Source of the DNA: Palsa-360 sp963710315
GTDB taxonomy: Bacteria > Acidobacteriota > Terriglobia > Acidiferrales > UBA7541
Direction of reading: 5' to 3'
NCBI GenBank assembly: GCA_963710315.1
Contig: CAVPZW010000002.1
Location: forward strand, 62,001 to 126,000
Length of the DNA: 64,000 bases
Shown here piece by piece: positions 1 to 11,156 of the stretch. Below the pieces are notes generated by a model. The model worked only from the letters and a program-made list of their open reading frames with translations. It was not told the origin of the DNA and searched no databases. The first letter of the stretch is position 1; every line of letters begins with the position of its first letter. Made by a program: the position numbers and the translations under genes.

Positions 1-439
1 CGGCCTGATGAATCCCAGCTTGGCAATGAATTCGTAGTCGAGAATCAAGAGTGTTGGAATTCCAAGGGCAAATCCGCACATGATCTGGGCTCGGGATCCG
101 TGCGAAACAGCCAAATCGATTTTCTTCCGGAAGATTTTAGGGGCCAGCTGAGCGGCGCGCAGGCACGTTCCCAATATTTTAGCGGCTCGCATCTTCCCGT
201 CAGTGCCTTCCAACGAACTGGCCCGACATTCCGCGAAGTTCCATGAGATCGCGCACCTGATACGCGTCCCGCGCCGTAACGATCACTTCCGCGCCGGATT
301 TCTGCAACTCTTCTATGATCGGAATAAAGAAAGGGACGTGCGGGGAATTGTCGATGTCGATCCATATCCGTATCGGTCTGCTCATTTTTGTGCCGGGGGA
401 CACTGTGGCCAATGTTGGTTCCTCGTATGTGACGGACAT
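1..439 (-). CDS. DUF354 family protein, 5' part, frameshifted and cut by the window edge
   Basis: The N-terminal part reads WIDIDNSPHVPFF and then VTARDAYQVRDL, the hallmark start of DUF354 proteins, which resemble UDP-GlcNAc 2-epimerase/glycosyltransferase-fold enzymes. The first reading frame stops at 200-202 after FVGRH. The homologous protein continues in another frame (MRAAKILG, then SHGSRAQIM and LILDYEF) from about 192 to the window edge. Removing one G near 198-200 restores H-Y-G-K, so this is a single-base +1 lesion. The internal Met of MSRPIRIW may be the true start. The substrate is unknown. The family call is fairly sure; whether the lesion is real is not. Confidence 0.65.
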
Positions 440-523
440 CCAGCCCGCTCCGATCTCTCTCCCGCGAAGTTAAAGTAGTTAAATTTACAAATTCGAGGTG
501 CAACAGATTTAGCCGGCGATTAC

Positions 524-649
524 TTATTTTTTACGATCTGGTTCGATGAATAGAGCCTCGCAAAGGTTGCCTTTTGAATCAAAGATATATCCGCGTGGTG
601 GAGTGTGTCCCCTACTTAAGGACAGAATTAGGGTTGCTTTCATATTCAT
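524..649 (-). CDS. possible 41-aa small ORF of unknown function
   Basis: An ATG-started frame encodes 41 residues, including PPRGYIFDSKGNL and LFIEPDRKK at its end. The composition looks protein-like, but I see no clear ribosome binding site and recognise no family. It lies upstream of, and on the same strand as, the DUF354 gene in an otherwise empty 450-base gap. It may be a remnant of a longer gene rather than a real small protein. Confidence 0.2.
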   Translation of the reverse strand: MNMKATLILSLSRGHTPPRGYIFDSKGNLCEALFIEPDRKK

Positions 650-831
650 TTGAGCGGGCAAGTGACCATGGGCAGCATTAGGATGTGACGCTGCTCACAT
701 TTCTTGCTCCACGCGTTCTGGCGGGCATCCGCACTTCGGAGATATTCCATTCGGTGGTGATATGAGGATTGCACGATCCGCCTGCGAGTCTGAAATGTGA
801 GCTGACGCAAGCGGCAACCGGCAATGCAAAC

Positions 832-864
832 AAAAAGGGCCGGATTGTTCCGGCCCTTTTTTTT
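832..864. terminator. bidirectional intrinsic terminator
   Basis: An 8-bp perfect stem (GGGCCGGA at 837-844, TCCGGCCC at 849-856) with a 4-base loop is followed by eight T on the plus strand and, read on the minus strand, by five T. It lies about 30 bases past the stop of the minus-strand sugar dehydrogenase, so ending that transcript is its likely job. Confidence 0.8.
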
Positions 865-893
865 GCTGATTGCCTAGCGAGAGCGCCGGGCGA

Positions 894-2126
894 TTACTTG
901 GGTGTCACATGGATCAGGGCGCCGGGATTGGCGTCTTCCAGCATCCACAGCGAGCCATCGGGGCCTTCTTCCACATCGCGGATGCGGTGGCCCACCTCCC
1001 AGCGCTCGGCGGCTTTGGCGCCGCCATGGCCGTCAAAGATGATGCGGACGAGCGACTTGGTCGCCAGGCCGCTGACGAAGCCGCTGCCGTTCCATTGCGG
1101 GAAGGTCTGGGTGCCCGTGTAGAACATCAGATTGCCCGGCGCGATCACCGGCACCCAATAGAGCACCGGCTTCGCAAAGTCGGGCCGCGTGTCGTGGCTG
1201 GGAATGGGCACGCCGTTATAGTTGATGCCAAAGGAGACGAGCAGGCCAGCCATAATTCTTGCCCTTCTCGATCAGGTTCAGCTCGTCGCCGCCGCGCGGG
1301 CCATGCTCGACCTCCCACAATTCGCCGGTAGGCGAAAACGCCAGGCCGTAGGGCGTGCGGTGGCCGCTGGTCCAGGTTTCCGCCGGTGTCAGGTTGGGGC
1401 CGGGAAACGTATAGGTGCTCACCACCGGCGCGGTCTTGGCGGCTTCGGTGTCCTTCGGCGGATCGATCAGGGGAATGGTGGCAGCGCCGGTTTTGCCGTA
1501 GTTGGGATTGCCGGGGGCGGGCTTGCCGTCGAGCGTCAGGCGCAGGATCTTGCCTTCGGGCTGGTTTGGATCCTGGGCGGGGGTGAAGCGCTGGCGGTCG
1601 CCAACCGTGAGGAACAGATACTGGCCATCGGGCGAGAAGGCGATCTGCGCGCCTTCCTGGCCGCCCTTGCCCTTGGGCATCTGGCGCCACAGCACCTCGA
1701 AGTTTTCCAGTTTAGCCGTGGTGGCGGTGGCGGTGATTCAGCTTGGCGCGGCCCAGCGCCAGGCCGCCGCCGTATTCACCCGGCTCGGCATAGGTGAGAT
1801 AGATGCTCTGGTCGGTGGCGTAATGGGGCGAGAGGAAGACGCCCAGCATGCCGTTCTGGCCCTGCCAGTAGACCGCGGGCGTATTGGCCACCGGCGCGAT
1901 CTTCTGTCCCTGCGGGGACACCAGCCAAACGGGCCCGACCTTTTCGGTGATCAGCATGCGGCCATCGGGCAGGAAGGCAATCCGCCAGGGCAATTCAAAA
2001 GTGGTCACCGTGGTCATGGTGAAGGGCAGCGCTGGGGTCGGGTTTCTGTTCGCCCACATTGACCTGGGCCCAGGCCGCCGCCGACGCCAGGGTGATAAGC
2101 AACGCCGCTCTCGCCAATTTCATCAT
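894..2126 (-). pseudogene. PQQ-dependent (aldose/sorbosone-type) sugar dehydrogenase, three frameshifts
   Basis: Three overlapping frames together spell a full periplasmic beta-propeller sugar dehydrogenase of about 409 aa. The pieces in order are LPWRIAFLPDGRMLITEK, then AFSPDGQYLFLTVGDRQR, GHRTPYGLAFSP and EHGPRGGDELN, then IAPGNLMFYTG and ending ANPGALIHVTPK. The start at 2126 has a good AAGGAGA site and opens a signal peptide (MMKLARAALLITLASAAAWA). Frame breaks lie near 2045, 1735 and 1250, and each is repaired by removing one base: KPDP-SLPF, AKLN-TAT and YGWP-LVSF become continuous. As written the gene cannot make the enzyme. All three lesions are +1, so consensus error is as likely as true decay. 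Confidence 0.8.
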
Positions 2127-2255
2127 TAATCTATTTCTCCTTATTTCTGCTTGCTTGCGAAGCGCCCCGCGTTAAGCGATCCAGCGCGACCTTGCCGATC
2201 TTATATTACTTTGGGGGTCGTGCCAAATCAGTGCACTCCGAAGAACTTCTGCGGA

Positions 2256-3416
2256 TCAAATTTTCAAGAGCTTTGCAGCCGTTCCGCCCAGGATCATCTT
2301 GCGCTGCTCGGCGCTTAGGCGCAGCTCTTCGACGTTTTCCACCGGGCGGTCGTAGCCAACAGGAAAACAATAGTCGCTGCCCATCATGATTCGCTCGACG
2401 CCTACTTGCGTGATGATGTACTCCATCAGCGGCTTGGAGTGCGCGATGGTGTCGTACATGAAGCGGTGCAGATAGGCGCTGGGCGTTTGCGCGCAGGTCT
2501 TGGCTGGCGGGATGGCGCTCCAGCCGTGGTCCAGGCGGCCGACGATGTTGAGCAGCGCGCCGCCGGCGTGCGGCAGGACGACCACCAGATTGGGATGGCG
2601 GTCCAGCACACCGCCGAAAATCAGGTGCGAGGCGGCAACCGTGGTGTCCAGCGGATAGGCCACCAGGTTGGTCAGGGAATAGGGCAGCAAGCGTTTGCCG
2701 CCGAGGATGGGTGGCAGCGGATGCAGGAATACCGGGAGGCCCAGCGACTCGATGCGCGTGAAGATTGGGTCGAAGAGAGGATCGTCGAGATCGCGGCCTT
2801 CGATGTTGGTGCCCATGTAAATGCCGCGCACTCCGGGGAGTTTGCTGGCGCGGCTGGCTTCGTCCACGGCGCGGTCGGGATCGAGCATGGGCAGAGTGGC
2901 GAGCACCACGAATCGGTCTGGGTGCGCCTTGTGTGCGGCGACCGCGCCGTCGTTCCAGGTCATGGCCAGCTTGTGTGAGAATTCGCCCTCGGCCCAGTAG
3001 ACCATCGGCCCGGTGAGCGAGAGCGCGTGCACGGCCACGCCTTGCGCGTCCATGTCGGCCAGGCGCTGCTTCAGGTCGATGAATTTTGCGGGCAGCGGGC
3101 CGTTGGATTCCGTGGGAGTTTTGAACGTAAAACCTTTTTCGGTCATGCGGAATTCGGAGTTGTAACGCTGCCCTTCGGTGTTGAACAGGTCGAAGTACTC
3201 TTGCGGAAAATAGTGAGCGTGGATGTCGATGGCGCGCGCTCCCGTTTTCTTTGTCGCGGCAGGTGCGGAGGGCGCGGAAGAGGGCTCGGGTTGAGCGAGA
3301 AGCGCATCACTCACGCCGCCCATTGCGGTTACCGCTGCTGCCGCAGCCAATCCTCCTTGCAGCATTTTTCGGCGCGATACTTTTTTGTCGCAACCGCACA
3401 CTGGCTCATTCTTCAT
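2256..3416 (-). CDS. Tat-exported amidohydrolase (ACMSD-like amidohydrolase-2 family)
   Basis: This is a TIM-barrel metal-dependent hydrolase or decarboxylase of 386 aa. The HxH metal pair is in DIHAHYFP (about residues 66-68). Later ligands appear in VFLHPLPP, VVLPHAGG and MGSDYCFP. The family includes aminocarboxymuconate-semialdehyde decarboxylase and uronate-isomerase-like enzymes; the substrate cannot be told from sequence. The N-terminus has a twin-arginine signal, SRRKMLQGG, followed by an Ala-rich stretch, so it is probably exported folded. The start at 3416 has an AAGGA site 7 bases upstream; an upstream in-frame extension to 3500 has no such site. It is transcribed away from the M16 protease, with a palindromic repeat in the shared upstream region. 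Confidence 0.85.
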   Translation of the reverse strand: MKNEPVCGCDKKVSRRKMLQGGLAAAAAVTAMGGVSDALLAQPEPSSAPSAPAATKKTGARAIDIHAHYFPQEYFDLFNTEGQRYNSEFRMTEKGFTFKTPTESNGPLPAKFIDLKQRLADMDAQGVAVHALSLTGPMVYWAEGEFSHKLAMTWNDGAVAAHKAHPDRFVVLATLPMLDPDRAVDEASRASKLPGVRGIYMGTNIEGRDLDDPLFDPIFTRIESLGLPVFLHPLPPILGGKRLLPYSLTNLVAYPLDTTVAASHLIFGGVLDRHPNLVVVLPHAGGALLNIVGRLDHGWSAIPPAKTCAQTPSAYLHRFMYDTIAHSKPLMEYIITQVGVERIMMGSDYCFPVGYDRPVENVEELRLSAEQRKMILGGTAAKLLKI

Positions 3417-3510
3417 GGCTTGGTCCTTTGGGAACAGAAATTCGCAATTTGCATGTTTTTCGGTCCCGCGAATCGTACGCTGTTTCGGTGCTCGAAACAA
3501 TGGTGTGCAG

Positions 3511-3588
3511 TACGTGGCATAGGCTTCAGCCTGTGGGTTTTAGTCCCTGCAAGGACCAACCCCCACAGGCTGAAGCCTATCCCACGTA
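3511..3588. repeat. REP-like palindrome, copy 1 (GTGGCATAGGCTTCAGCC type)
   Basis: Inverted arms ACGTGGCATAGGCTTCAGCC and its near complement are separated by a centre containing CCCTGCAAGG. It lies in the divergent gap between the amidohydrolase and the M16 protease. It is the same family as the copies at 6551, 13544, 25181, 33666, 40051, 49034, 50418 and 53625. Confidence 0.85.
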
Positions 3589-3654
3589 AGAGCGTTTGGC
3601 ATCCCGCGCGTGCGTTAAGGTATCTTAGTAGATGAATTGTCGAGGAGAATCGCA

Positions 3655-6541
3655 ATGAAATTCGTGCACCGTAGCCGTTTGCTGATCTTGTGCTTGTCCA
3701 TCGCTGTTACGGCGGGATCGGTTTTTAGCCAGGGCACAGCGAAGAAGACGCTCCCCGCGAAATCTCCGGCGATGCCGGCTGCCGCCGTCGCCACGGCCGC
3801 GGTGGAAACAGGGGACGTTGCACTCCCTACAATCAAATTTGAGAAATACACGCTGGCAAATGGGCTGGTGGTGATTCTGTCCGAAGATCACCGGCTGCCG
3901 CTGGTATCCACGAATATTTGGTACCACGTTGGGCCCGCCAACGAAATCGCCGGACGCACGGGATTCGCGCACCTGTTCGAGCACATGATGTTCGAGGGAT
4001 CGAAGCACGTTCCCGGCAACGCGCACTTTCGCTTTCTGGAAGCGGCCGGAGCCTCGGATATCAACGGCACGACTGAATTTGACCGCACCAATTATTTCGA
4101 GACGCTGCCGGCCAATCAGCTGGAGCTTGCGCTGTGGCTGGAGTCCGACCGCATGGGGTATTTGCCCGACAAATTGGATCAGGCCAGCTTGACCAATCAG
4201 CAGGACGTGGTGCGCAACGAGCGCCGCCAGAGCATTGAGAACAGCCCTTATGGCATCGTGGATGAAGGCGTGTTCCACCTGCTTTTTCCCAAGAGCCATC
4301 CTTACTATGCGGACGTGATGGGTTCGCACGCGGACATTCAGGCGGCCAAGCTGGAGGACGTGCGCAACTTTTTCAAGCTATACTACGCGCCGAATAATGC
4401 CAGCCTGGCCATCGTCGGCGATTTTGATCCGGCGCAGGTCAAGGAGTTGGTGGAGAAATATTTCGGGCCGCTGAAGCGCGGAGCGCCTGTGCCGAAGATT
4501 GCGGTGGCCACGCCGCCGATCACGGCGGAGCGCCGCGCGGTGATTCACGATCAAGTGGAGTTGCCGCGTGTGTACATGGCCTGGCTCACCACTCCCATTT
4601 TCAAGCCGGGAGATGCGGACGCCGATCTGGCGGCTGATATTTTGGGCGGAGGAAAATCCAGCCGCCTGTATAAAAAACTGGTCTACGAAAAGCAGATTGC
4701 ACTGGACGTCAGCGCGTCGCAGCAATCGCTGACGCTTGGCTCTGTGTTTGAAATCGTGGTCACGGCGCGGCCAGGGCACACCGCCGGCGAAATGGAAAAG
4801 GCCGTTGACGCGGAGTTGGCAGCTTTCCGGAAGAGTGGGCCGACTACAGCCGAACTGCAACGCGCGCGCAACGGAACGGAAACGGGAATGATTCAGGGGC
4901 TCGAGCAATTGGGCGGGTTTGGCGGTGTGGCCGACCGCTTGAACGAGTACAACCATTATCTCGGCGATCCTGGCTACTTTCCGAAGGACGTGCACCGCTA
5001 CGATGCCGTGACCACGGGATCGATTCGTGCGTTCGCGGAAGCGCAACTGAAACCTACGGCACGCGTGGTCGTCTACGGAATTCCCGGCAAGCCGGACCTT
5101 TGGGCCGGATGTGCCCACGCCGCAGAATCAGCAAAAGGGAAAGAGCACGGGCGGGGAATCGGTGAACGCGGATGCGGCGTGGCGCGAGAATCCTCCGGCG
5201 CCGGGTCCGGCGCGTCCGCTGAATCTGCCTGTCGCGGATATTTTCAAGCTCTCCAACGGGCTGACCGTGTACTACCACTATCGCCCGGGACTTCCGGTGG
5301 TGGCGGCCAATCTGGTTTTCAATATGGGCAGCGGGGCCAATCCTCCTGAAAAGCCCGGCCTGGCAAGTTTTACGGCAAACATGCTGCAACAGGGAACGGA
5401 GACGCGGAACGCTATACAGATCGCCGACGAAGCGGCAATGCTTGGCACGGCGCTTTCGTCTGGAGCGAGCATGGATGCGTCCAGCGTGAGCGCCAGTTCG
5501 CTCACCAAGAATTTCGCCGGAGTGCTCGACCTTATGTCGGACATCGTTTTGCATCCGACATTTCCTCCCGATGAGGTGGAGCGGCGGCGCGCCTCGCGCC
5601 TGGCAGCGTTCACCGATGAGCGCTCCGATCCGGAAACGATTGTTGGCCGCACCAGCGTTTCCGCGCTGTTCGGCTCGCGCAATTCGTTTGGGTACGACAA
5701 CTCGGGAACGGAAGCCTCGATCAAGGCCATGACGCGCGAAGATATGATGAATTTCTGGAAGGCCAACTACGTGCCGAATAACGCGGCGCTGGTGGTGTCC
5801 GGAAATATTCCCGCCGACGAATTGAAGGCGCTGGCCGAGAGCAAGTTTGGAACATGGAAGAGTGCAGATGTTCCCGTTGCGCAGGTCGCGGCCGTGGAAA
5901 GCACCAAGGCGAAAATCGTGATCGTGGACAGGCCCGGCGCGCAGCAGACCATGATGCGCATGGTGCAAATGGGAGTCGACCGCTCCACGCCCGATTATCC
6001 CGCGATCGAAGTGATGAATTCCGAACTGGGAGGTCTGTTTTCCAGCCGCATCAATCTGAATTTGCGCGAGGAGCACGGCTACACCTACGGAGCAAGCTCC
6101 GTATTTGTCTACCGGCGCTCGCTTGGATATTTCGCTGTTGGCGGCGGAATGCGCACGGATGCCACGGCGCCCGCGGTTTCGGAAATCCTAAAAGAAATCC
6201 ACCGCATGATCGACACACCCATGAAACCCGAGGAACTGAGCCTGGCCAAAGATTCGCAATCGCGTTCCTTGCCGGGCATGTTTGAAACGAATGGAGGGGA
6301 AGCGGGCGCGCTTTCCCAGATATTCGAGTACAGCCTGCCGCGCGACTATTTCTCGAATTTGCCGGAGCGTCTGAATGCCGTTACAGCCGAGGACGCCCAG
6401 GCGGTGGCTAAAAAATATTTGCATTCAGACCAGTTGATTTTAATTTGCGTGGGGGATCGCGCCAAGATCGAGCCGGAACTGTTGAAGCTGGATTTGGGCG
6501 TGGTGGAAATTCGCGATGCGGATGGGAATGTTGTGAAGTAG
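3655..6541 (+). CDS. two-domain M16 (insulinase-family) zinc protease, one frameshift
   Basis: The first half (3655 to about 5100) carries a signal peptide, the inverted zinc motif HLFEH at about residues 106-110 and the downstream RNERRQSIEN glutamate, so it is the catalytic M16 half. The second half (from 5102, frame +1) has the M16C fold (FKLSNGLTVYYHY, SRINLNLREEHGYTYGA) but no HxxEH, as in non-catalytic partner domains. Deleting one T in GACCTTTGGGCC near 5100 joins them as PDLGPDVPTP and gives a 961-aa protein, the usual fused length. As written, frame one runs to 5349 with non-homologous sequence, and frame two could start at GTG 5111 as a separate 476-aa protein. The start at 3655 has GAGGAGA 8 bases upstream. 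It probably degrades peptides in the periplasm. Confidence 0.85.
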
Positions 6542-6550
6542 CGCGTTTGA

Positions 6551-6626
6551 GTAGCGCGGGCTTCAGCCTGTGGGTTTTAGTTTTCGCCAAACATTAAAAT
6601 CCACAGGCTGAAGCCTGTGCTACTTG
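6551..6626. repeat. REP-like palindrome, copy 2
   Basis: The arms GTAGCGCGGGCTTCAGCCTG and CAGGCTGAAGCCTGTGCTAC flank an AT-rich centre. It fills the convergent gap between the M16 protease and the B12-binding protein, where it could end transcripts from both sides. Confidence 0.85.
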
Positions 6627-7021
6627 AGCGCGGCGCGCTCCCGGACGAAGTCCACAATATTTTGCGTGGACGTGCCGGGAAGGAAAATTTCGGCGACGCC
6701 CGCCTTTTTCAAGGCGGGAATGTCGGCTTCGGGAATCGTTCCGCCCAGAAGCACGGTGACGTCGCTCATTCCTTTTTGCTTGAGCAGGTCCAGAAGTTGC
6801 GGGACCAGCGTGTTGTGCGCGCCGGAAAGAATCGACAGGCCGATCACGTCGACGTCTTCCTGCACAGCGGCGGAGGCGATCATCTCCGGGGTCTGCCGCA
6901 AGCCGGTGTAAATCACTTCCATGCCGGCATCGCGCAAGGCGCGCGCAATAATCTTCGCGCCCCGGTCGTGCCCATCCAGCCCAGGTTTCGCAATCAGTAC
7001 TCGTATTCTCTTCTCAGGCAT
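6620..7021 (-). CDS. mcmB: methylmalonyl-CoA mutase B12-binding small subunit
   Basis: A 133-aa stand-alone cobalamin-binding domain. IRVLIAKPGLDGHDRGAK contains the DxHxxG base-off B12 motif with its histidine ligand to cobalt; SILSGAHNTLVP and VLLGGTIP complete the Rossmann-like fold. In split mutases this protein pairs with the catalytic large subunit, here encoded just upstream (7572-9179), to interconvert methylmalonyl-CoA and succinyl-CoA. A roughly 480-bp cassette with a GxxExxY gene separates the two subunit genes, which normally lie side by side. MeaB, the mutase chaperone, is at 55070. The family is certain; the exact acyl substrate (methylmalonyl, ethylmalonyl or isobutyryl) is not. 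Confidence 0.85.
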   Translation of the reverse strand: MPEKRIRVLIAKPGLDGHDRGAKIIARALRDAGMEVIYTGLRQTPEMIASAAVQEDVDVIGLSILSGAHNTLVPQLLDLLKQKGMSDVTVLLGGTIPEADIPALKKAGVAEIFLPGTSTQNIVDFVRERAALK

Positions 7022-7026
7022 GCGTC

Positions 7027-7533
7027 CCCGAATTCTCCGGTTTTCTCTGTGCCCTCTGTGGTCTCTGTGTTAAATGCCTTTTCCAGTCTACACAATAAAT
7101 CGTCGCACACCGTCCTTCAATATGGCTACATTGAAGTTGATAAGAAGTCCAATCCTGTGTCCAGACAACCGAAGATACGTCAATATGATAGCTTCGTGAA
7201 TGGGGGCCAAGCTTCCTATGGATTTCAACTCCACGACAATTCTTCCCTCGACAAGCAAATCAATTCGATATCCGCATTCCAGCTTCGACTCCCTGTAAAT
7301 TACCAGCACGGCAACTTGTTGGTCGACTTTTAGATTCCGGAGATTGGGTTCGTGGGCGAGGCATGCCTCGTATGCTGACTCGAGTAGTCCGGGGCCGAGG
7401 CGCTTGTGAACTTCGATTGCGGCGCCGATGATTTCGTGCGTGATGTCGTTGTCGGTCACGGGTGGTGACAACCAATGCAAGGAAATTTAACACAGAGGGC
7501 ACAGAGGTCACAGAGAAATGCGGAGAAAATCGG
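7027..7533. repeat. cassette bounded by ~50-bp inverted CACAGAG repeats
   Basis: The left arm (core 7042-7075) and right arm (core 7485-7518) are inverted copies built from ACAGAG units: ATTTAACACAGAG...ACAGAGAAA. Weaker similarity (CGGAGAA...TCGG) continues outward to about 7027 and 7533. The only gene inside is the GxxExxY protein. No transposase and no clear target duplication were seen. Similar inverted CACAGAG pairs without a gene occur at 38039-38131 and 58774-58868. Confidence 0.75.
7088..7480 (-). CDS. GxxExxY protein (PD-(D/E)XK nuclease-like)
   Basis: A 130-aa protein with the family signature GPGLLESAY (G-x2-E-x2-Y), followed by GYRIDLLVEGRIVVELKSI, whose D...ExK pattern is the PD-(D/E)XK active-site arrangement, and the usual ending LLINFNVAILKDGVRRFIV. 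No function has been established for the family that I know of. The gene fills a cassette with long inverted repeats between the two mutase genes, suggesting that it travels with the repeats. The start is uncertain: ATG at 7480 or an internal GTG eight codons later (VTDNDITHEI). It appears intact. Confidence 0.8.
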   Translation of the reverse strand: MHWLSPPVTDNDITHEIIGAAIEVHKRLGPGLLESAYEACLAHEPNLRNLKVDQQVAVLVIYRESKLECGYRIDLLVEGRIVVELKSIGSLAPIHEAIILTYLRLSGHRIGLLINFNVAILKDGVRRFIV

Positions 7534-7571
7534 CTTGTCGTTAAAGCGATGATTTCATTGTACTGGGGGAT

Positions 7572-9179
<1,608 letters not shown>

Positions 9180-9182
9180 TTT

Positions 9183-11156
9183 TCAATTGCCGGCGCCCGA
9201 AGGACGGTTCGGCGCAATAGCCGCCGCTCCTGATTGTTTTACTGGGTTGACAAACAACTGGCCGGAAACTGCGGTGCCGGGGATCAATGTGTCTTTCGTG
9301 GCGTGGCCGGACTTGGCGTCGGCGATGGTGATGTTGTAGACCTCCAGGGTGCGTGCCATGGCGCGGTCGAAGTTTACTTTGCCTTCGACGAGATTGACGC
9401 GCGCGCGAACTTCCGCGGATTCCGCGGCGGCCAGGGTGTTTTGGTCGGACACGATATTGAACAGGGTGGAAGCGCCAACCTGATATTTCTTTTGCTCAGC
9501 GTCCAAGGTTTGCTGATCGAGATCGCGTGTTTTGATGGCCGCCGCGAGGGTGATGCGGGCTTGCTCCAGAGTGATTTGCGCGTTGTGCACGTCGATGGCG
9601 GCGTTGTTCACGATTTGCTGGTAGTTGATTTCATCGGAACGCTTGCTCAATGTTGCGATGATGTTGTTAGCCTGCGCCGCGCGATTGCGGATGGGAATCG
9701 TCAAGCTGAGCTGAGCGTTGTATTCGGGATAGACGCCGGTGAACTCCTGGTTCAGTGCCGTGGGTAGGCCTGACATAGTAATCGGGCAAGTTGTCGCGGG
9801 CGGCGTGGCCACGCATGTAGGGGGCGGGTAGTGAACACCAGCCAGTCCTTCGGTGGCGTATTCGCCGGATAGTGTCAGGACGGGGAGCAGTGCGTTTTTT
9901 GTGGCGCGCACATTGATGTCATCGCCGGTGATTTGAAGCCCTGCCTGCAAAACGTCAGGCCGTTTTCTAGTGGCTTCCTTAATCAAGTCTTCCAGCGGAA
10001 TCTTTTCAACTTCGGGCGGCGCAGTGTCCGCCGTATCCGTTGGGATAATTTCCACATTACGCAAGATGGGAGAATTGGGATTCTTGGAGATCAAATTCAG
10101 GAGCGTGAGCTGATCCACAAGAACCGTAGTTTGCGCAACGATCAAGGCTTGCTGAGCGGTGGCCAACTGCGCTTCGGCCTGCACAATTTCAAGAGGGGCC
10201 AGAGTTCCCACGTCCACCTGTTTCTTGTTGTCGCTGTAGGTCTTTTCTGCCAGTGCGATTTCTTCCTTGGCTACATCCACATTGCCACGCGCAAAAACCA
10301 ATTCCCAGTAGGCATTGCCAACGGCGGTAATGGAGGTAATCACCTGTTGCACAAGGGCCTGGTCGGCGATGCTCTTGTTCACCTTTGCGATGCGAATGTA
10401 ATGCTCGTTGGCGAGAAGCCCAAAACCGTTCAGCAACTGCTGGCTGGCGGTGACGACCATGTTGGACTGCACAACCGGACTGAAGAAAAAGTTCCCGGCA
10501 TTTGAAAAGGACGTCCTTGTATTGTTAAAAGTAGCCGAAAAGAAAGTGCCGGTATGAAATCCCTGGTTATAACTGATATCTCCTAAGGCCGTGTGCGTCG
10601 CCTGCTGAGCGAGAACGCCTGTGCCCGTTCCCGTTCCACCCGTGAGCCCGTTATTCACGGGAGCTAGCTTTTGATCCAAGCTGAACGTGGAGGTGAGTTG
10701 CGGGTCGAAATTCAGCGCGGGGATGGACCCTAGCGCGGCTACAGATCCCGATGTGGGAGTGCTGCCGCTCATGGTATGAAGAATGCTGGCTTCGGCGAGC
10801 CAGGGGACGTAGCGCTCAACGGAGATAGCCAGGTTGTTCTGGAGTGCCAGGTCCACGGCGTCCTGAAGGCTGATGCTGAGCTTTCCGTTCTGCACCATCT
10901 GCTCGATGCGTGGCGCATTTACCAGGACGGGCTCAGGGATCACCGCCTGGGTATATGGCGCGATAATATTCGGGAACCATCGCTTGCCGAATGTGAAGTC
11001 CTGATCTTTTACCTGGATCGTGCGGCTGGCAGGCTGAGGCTGCGCGGGGGGCGTGGAGTCTCCCTGCTGCTGAGCGAATGCGGGCGCAACGGGCGCCAGG
11101 GCAATCAGTACGGCCAGAGATACGGCAAGTGAGATACGGCAAAGCCTTCCGAACAT
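9183..11156 (-). CDS. TolC-family outer membrane channel protein
   Basis: A 657-aa outer-membrane factor. It has a signal peptide ending APAFA-QQQ, then a long N-terminal extension, then the repeated helical OEP pattern: LSISLQDAVDLALQNNLAIS, ALEIVQAEAQLATAQQALI-like coiled-coil segments, and ending ITLEQARITLAAAIKTRDL and DQNTLAAAESAEVRARVNL. Such proteins form the exit duct of tripartite efflux pumps or type I secretion. No pump or adaptor gene is adjacent, so the substrate is open. It is longer than classic TolC (about 470 aa) because of the N-terminal domain. The start at 11156 is chosen over 11207 because GAGAGGA lies upstream and the signal peptide starts there. Downstream mcmA follows after 3 bases. 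Confidence 0.87.
   Translation of the reverse strand: MFGRLCRISLAVSLAVLIALAPVAPAFAQQQGDSTPPAQPQPASRTIQVKDQDFTFGKRWFPNIIAPYTQAVIPEPVLVNAPRIEQMVQNGKLSISLQDAVDLALQNNLAISVERYVPWLAEASILHTMSGSTPTSGSVAALGSIPALNFDPQLTSTFSLDQKLAPVNNGLTGGTGTGTGVLAQQATHTALGDISYNQGFHTGTFFSATFNNTRTSFSNAGNFFFSPVVQSNMVVTASQQLLNGFGLLANEHYIRIAKVNKSIADQALVQQVITSITAVGNAYWELVFARGNVDVAKEEIALAEKTYSDNKKQVDVGTLAPLEIVQAEAQLATAQQALIVAQTTVLVDQLTLLNLISKNPNSPILRNVEIIPTDTADTAPPEVEKIPLEDLIKEATRKRPDVLQAGLQITGDDINVRATKNALLPVLTLSGEYATEGLAGVHYPPPTCVATPPATTCPITMSGLPTALNQEFTGVYPEYNAQLSLTIPIRNRAAQANNIIATLSKRSDEINYQQIVNNAAIDVHNAQITLEQARITLAAAIKTRDLDQQTLDAEQKKYQVGASTLFNIVSDQNTLAAAESAEVRARVNLVEGKVNFDRAMARTLEVYNITIADAKSGHATKDTLIPGTAVSGQLFVNPVKQSGAAAIAPNRPSGAGN

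Noticed and set aside
200..202. CAC-TGA-C resembling the prfB programmed +1 frameshift site
   Set aside because: Only the DUF354 lesion has a stop codon at the shift point; the other six +1 sites do not, and no SD-like stimulator precedes it. A plain inserted base is simpler.
769..1331. Plus-strand frames over the sugar dehydrogenase
   Set aside because: They are antisense shadows; the minus strand carries recognisable beta-propeller motifs.
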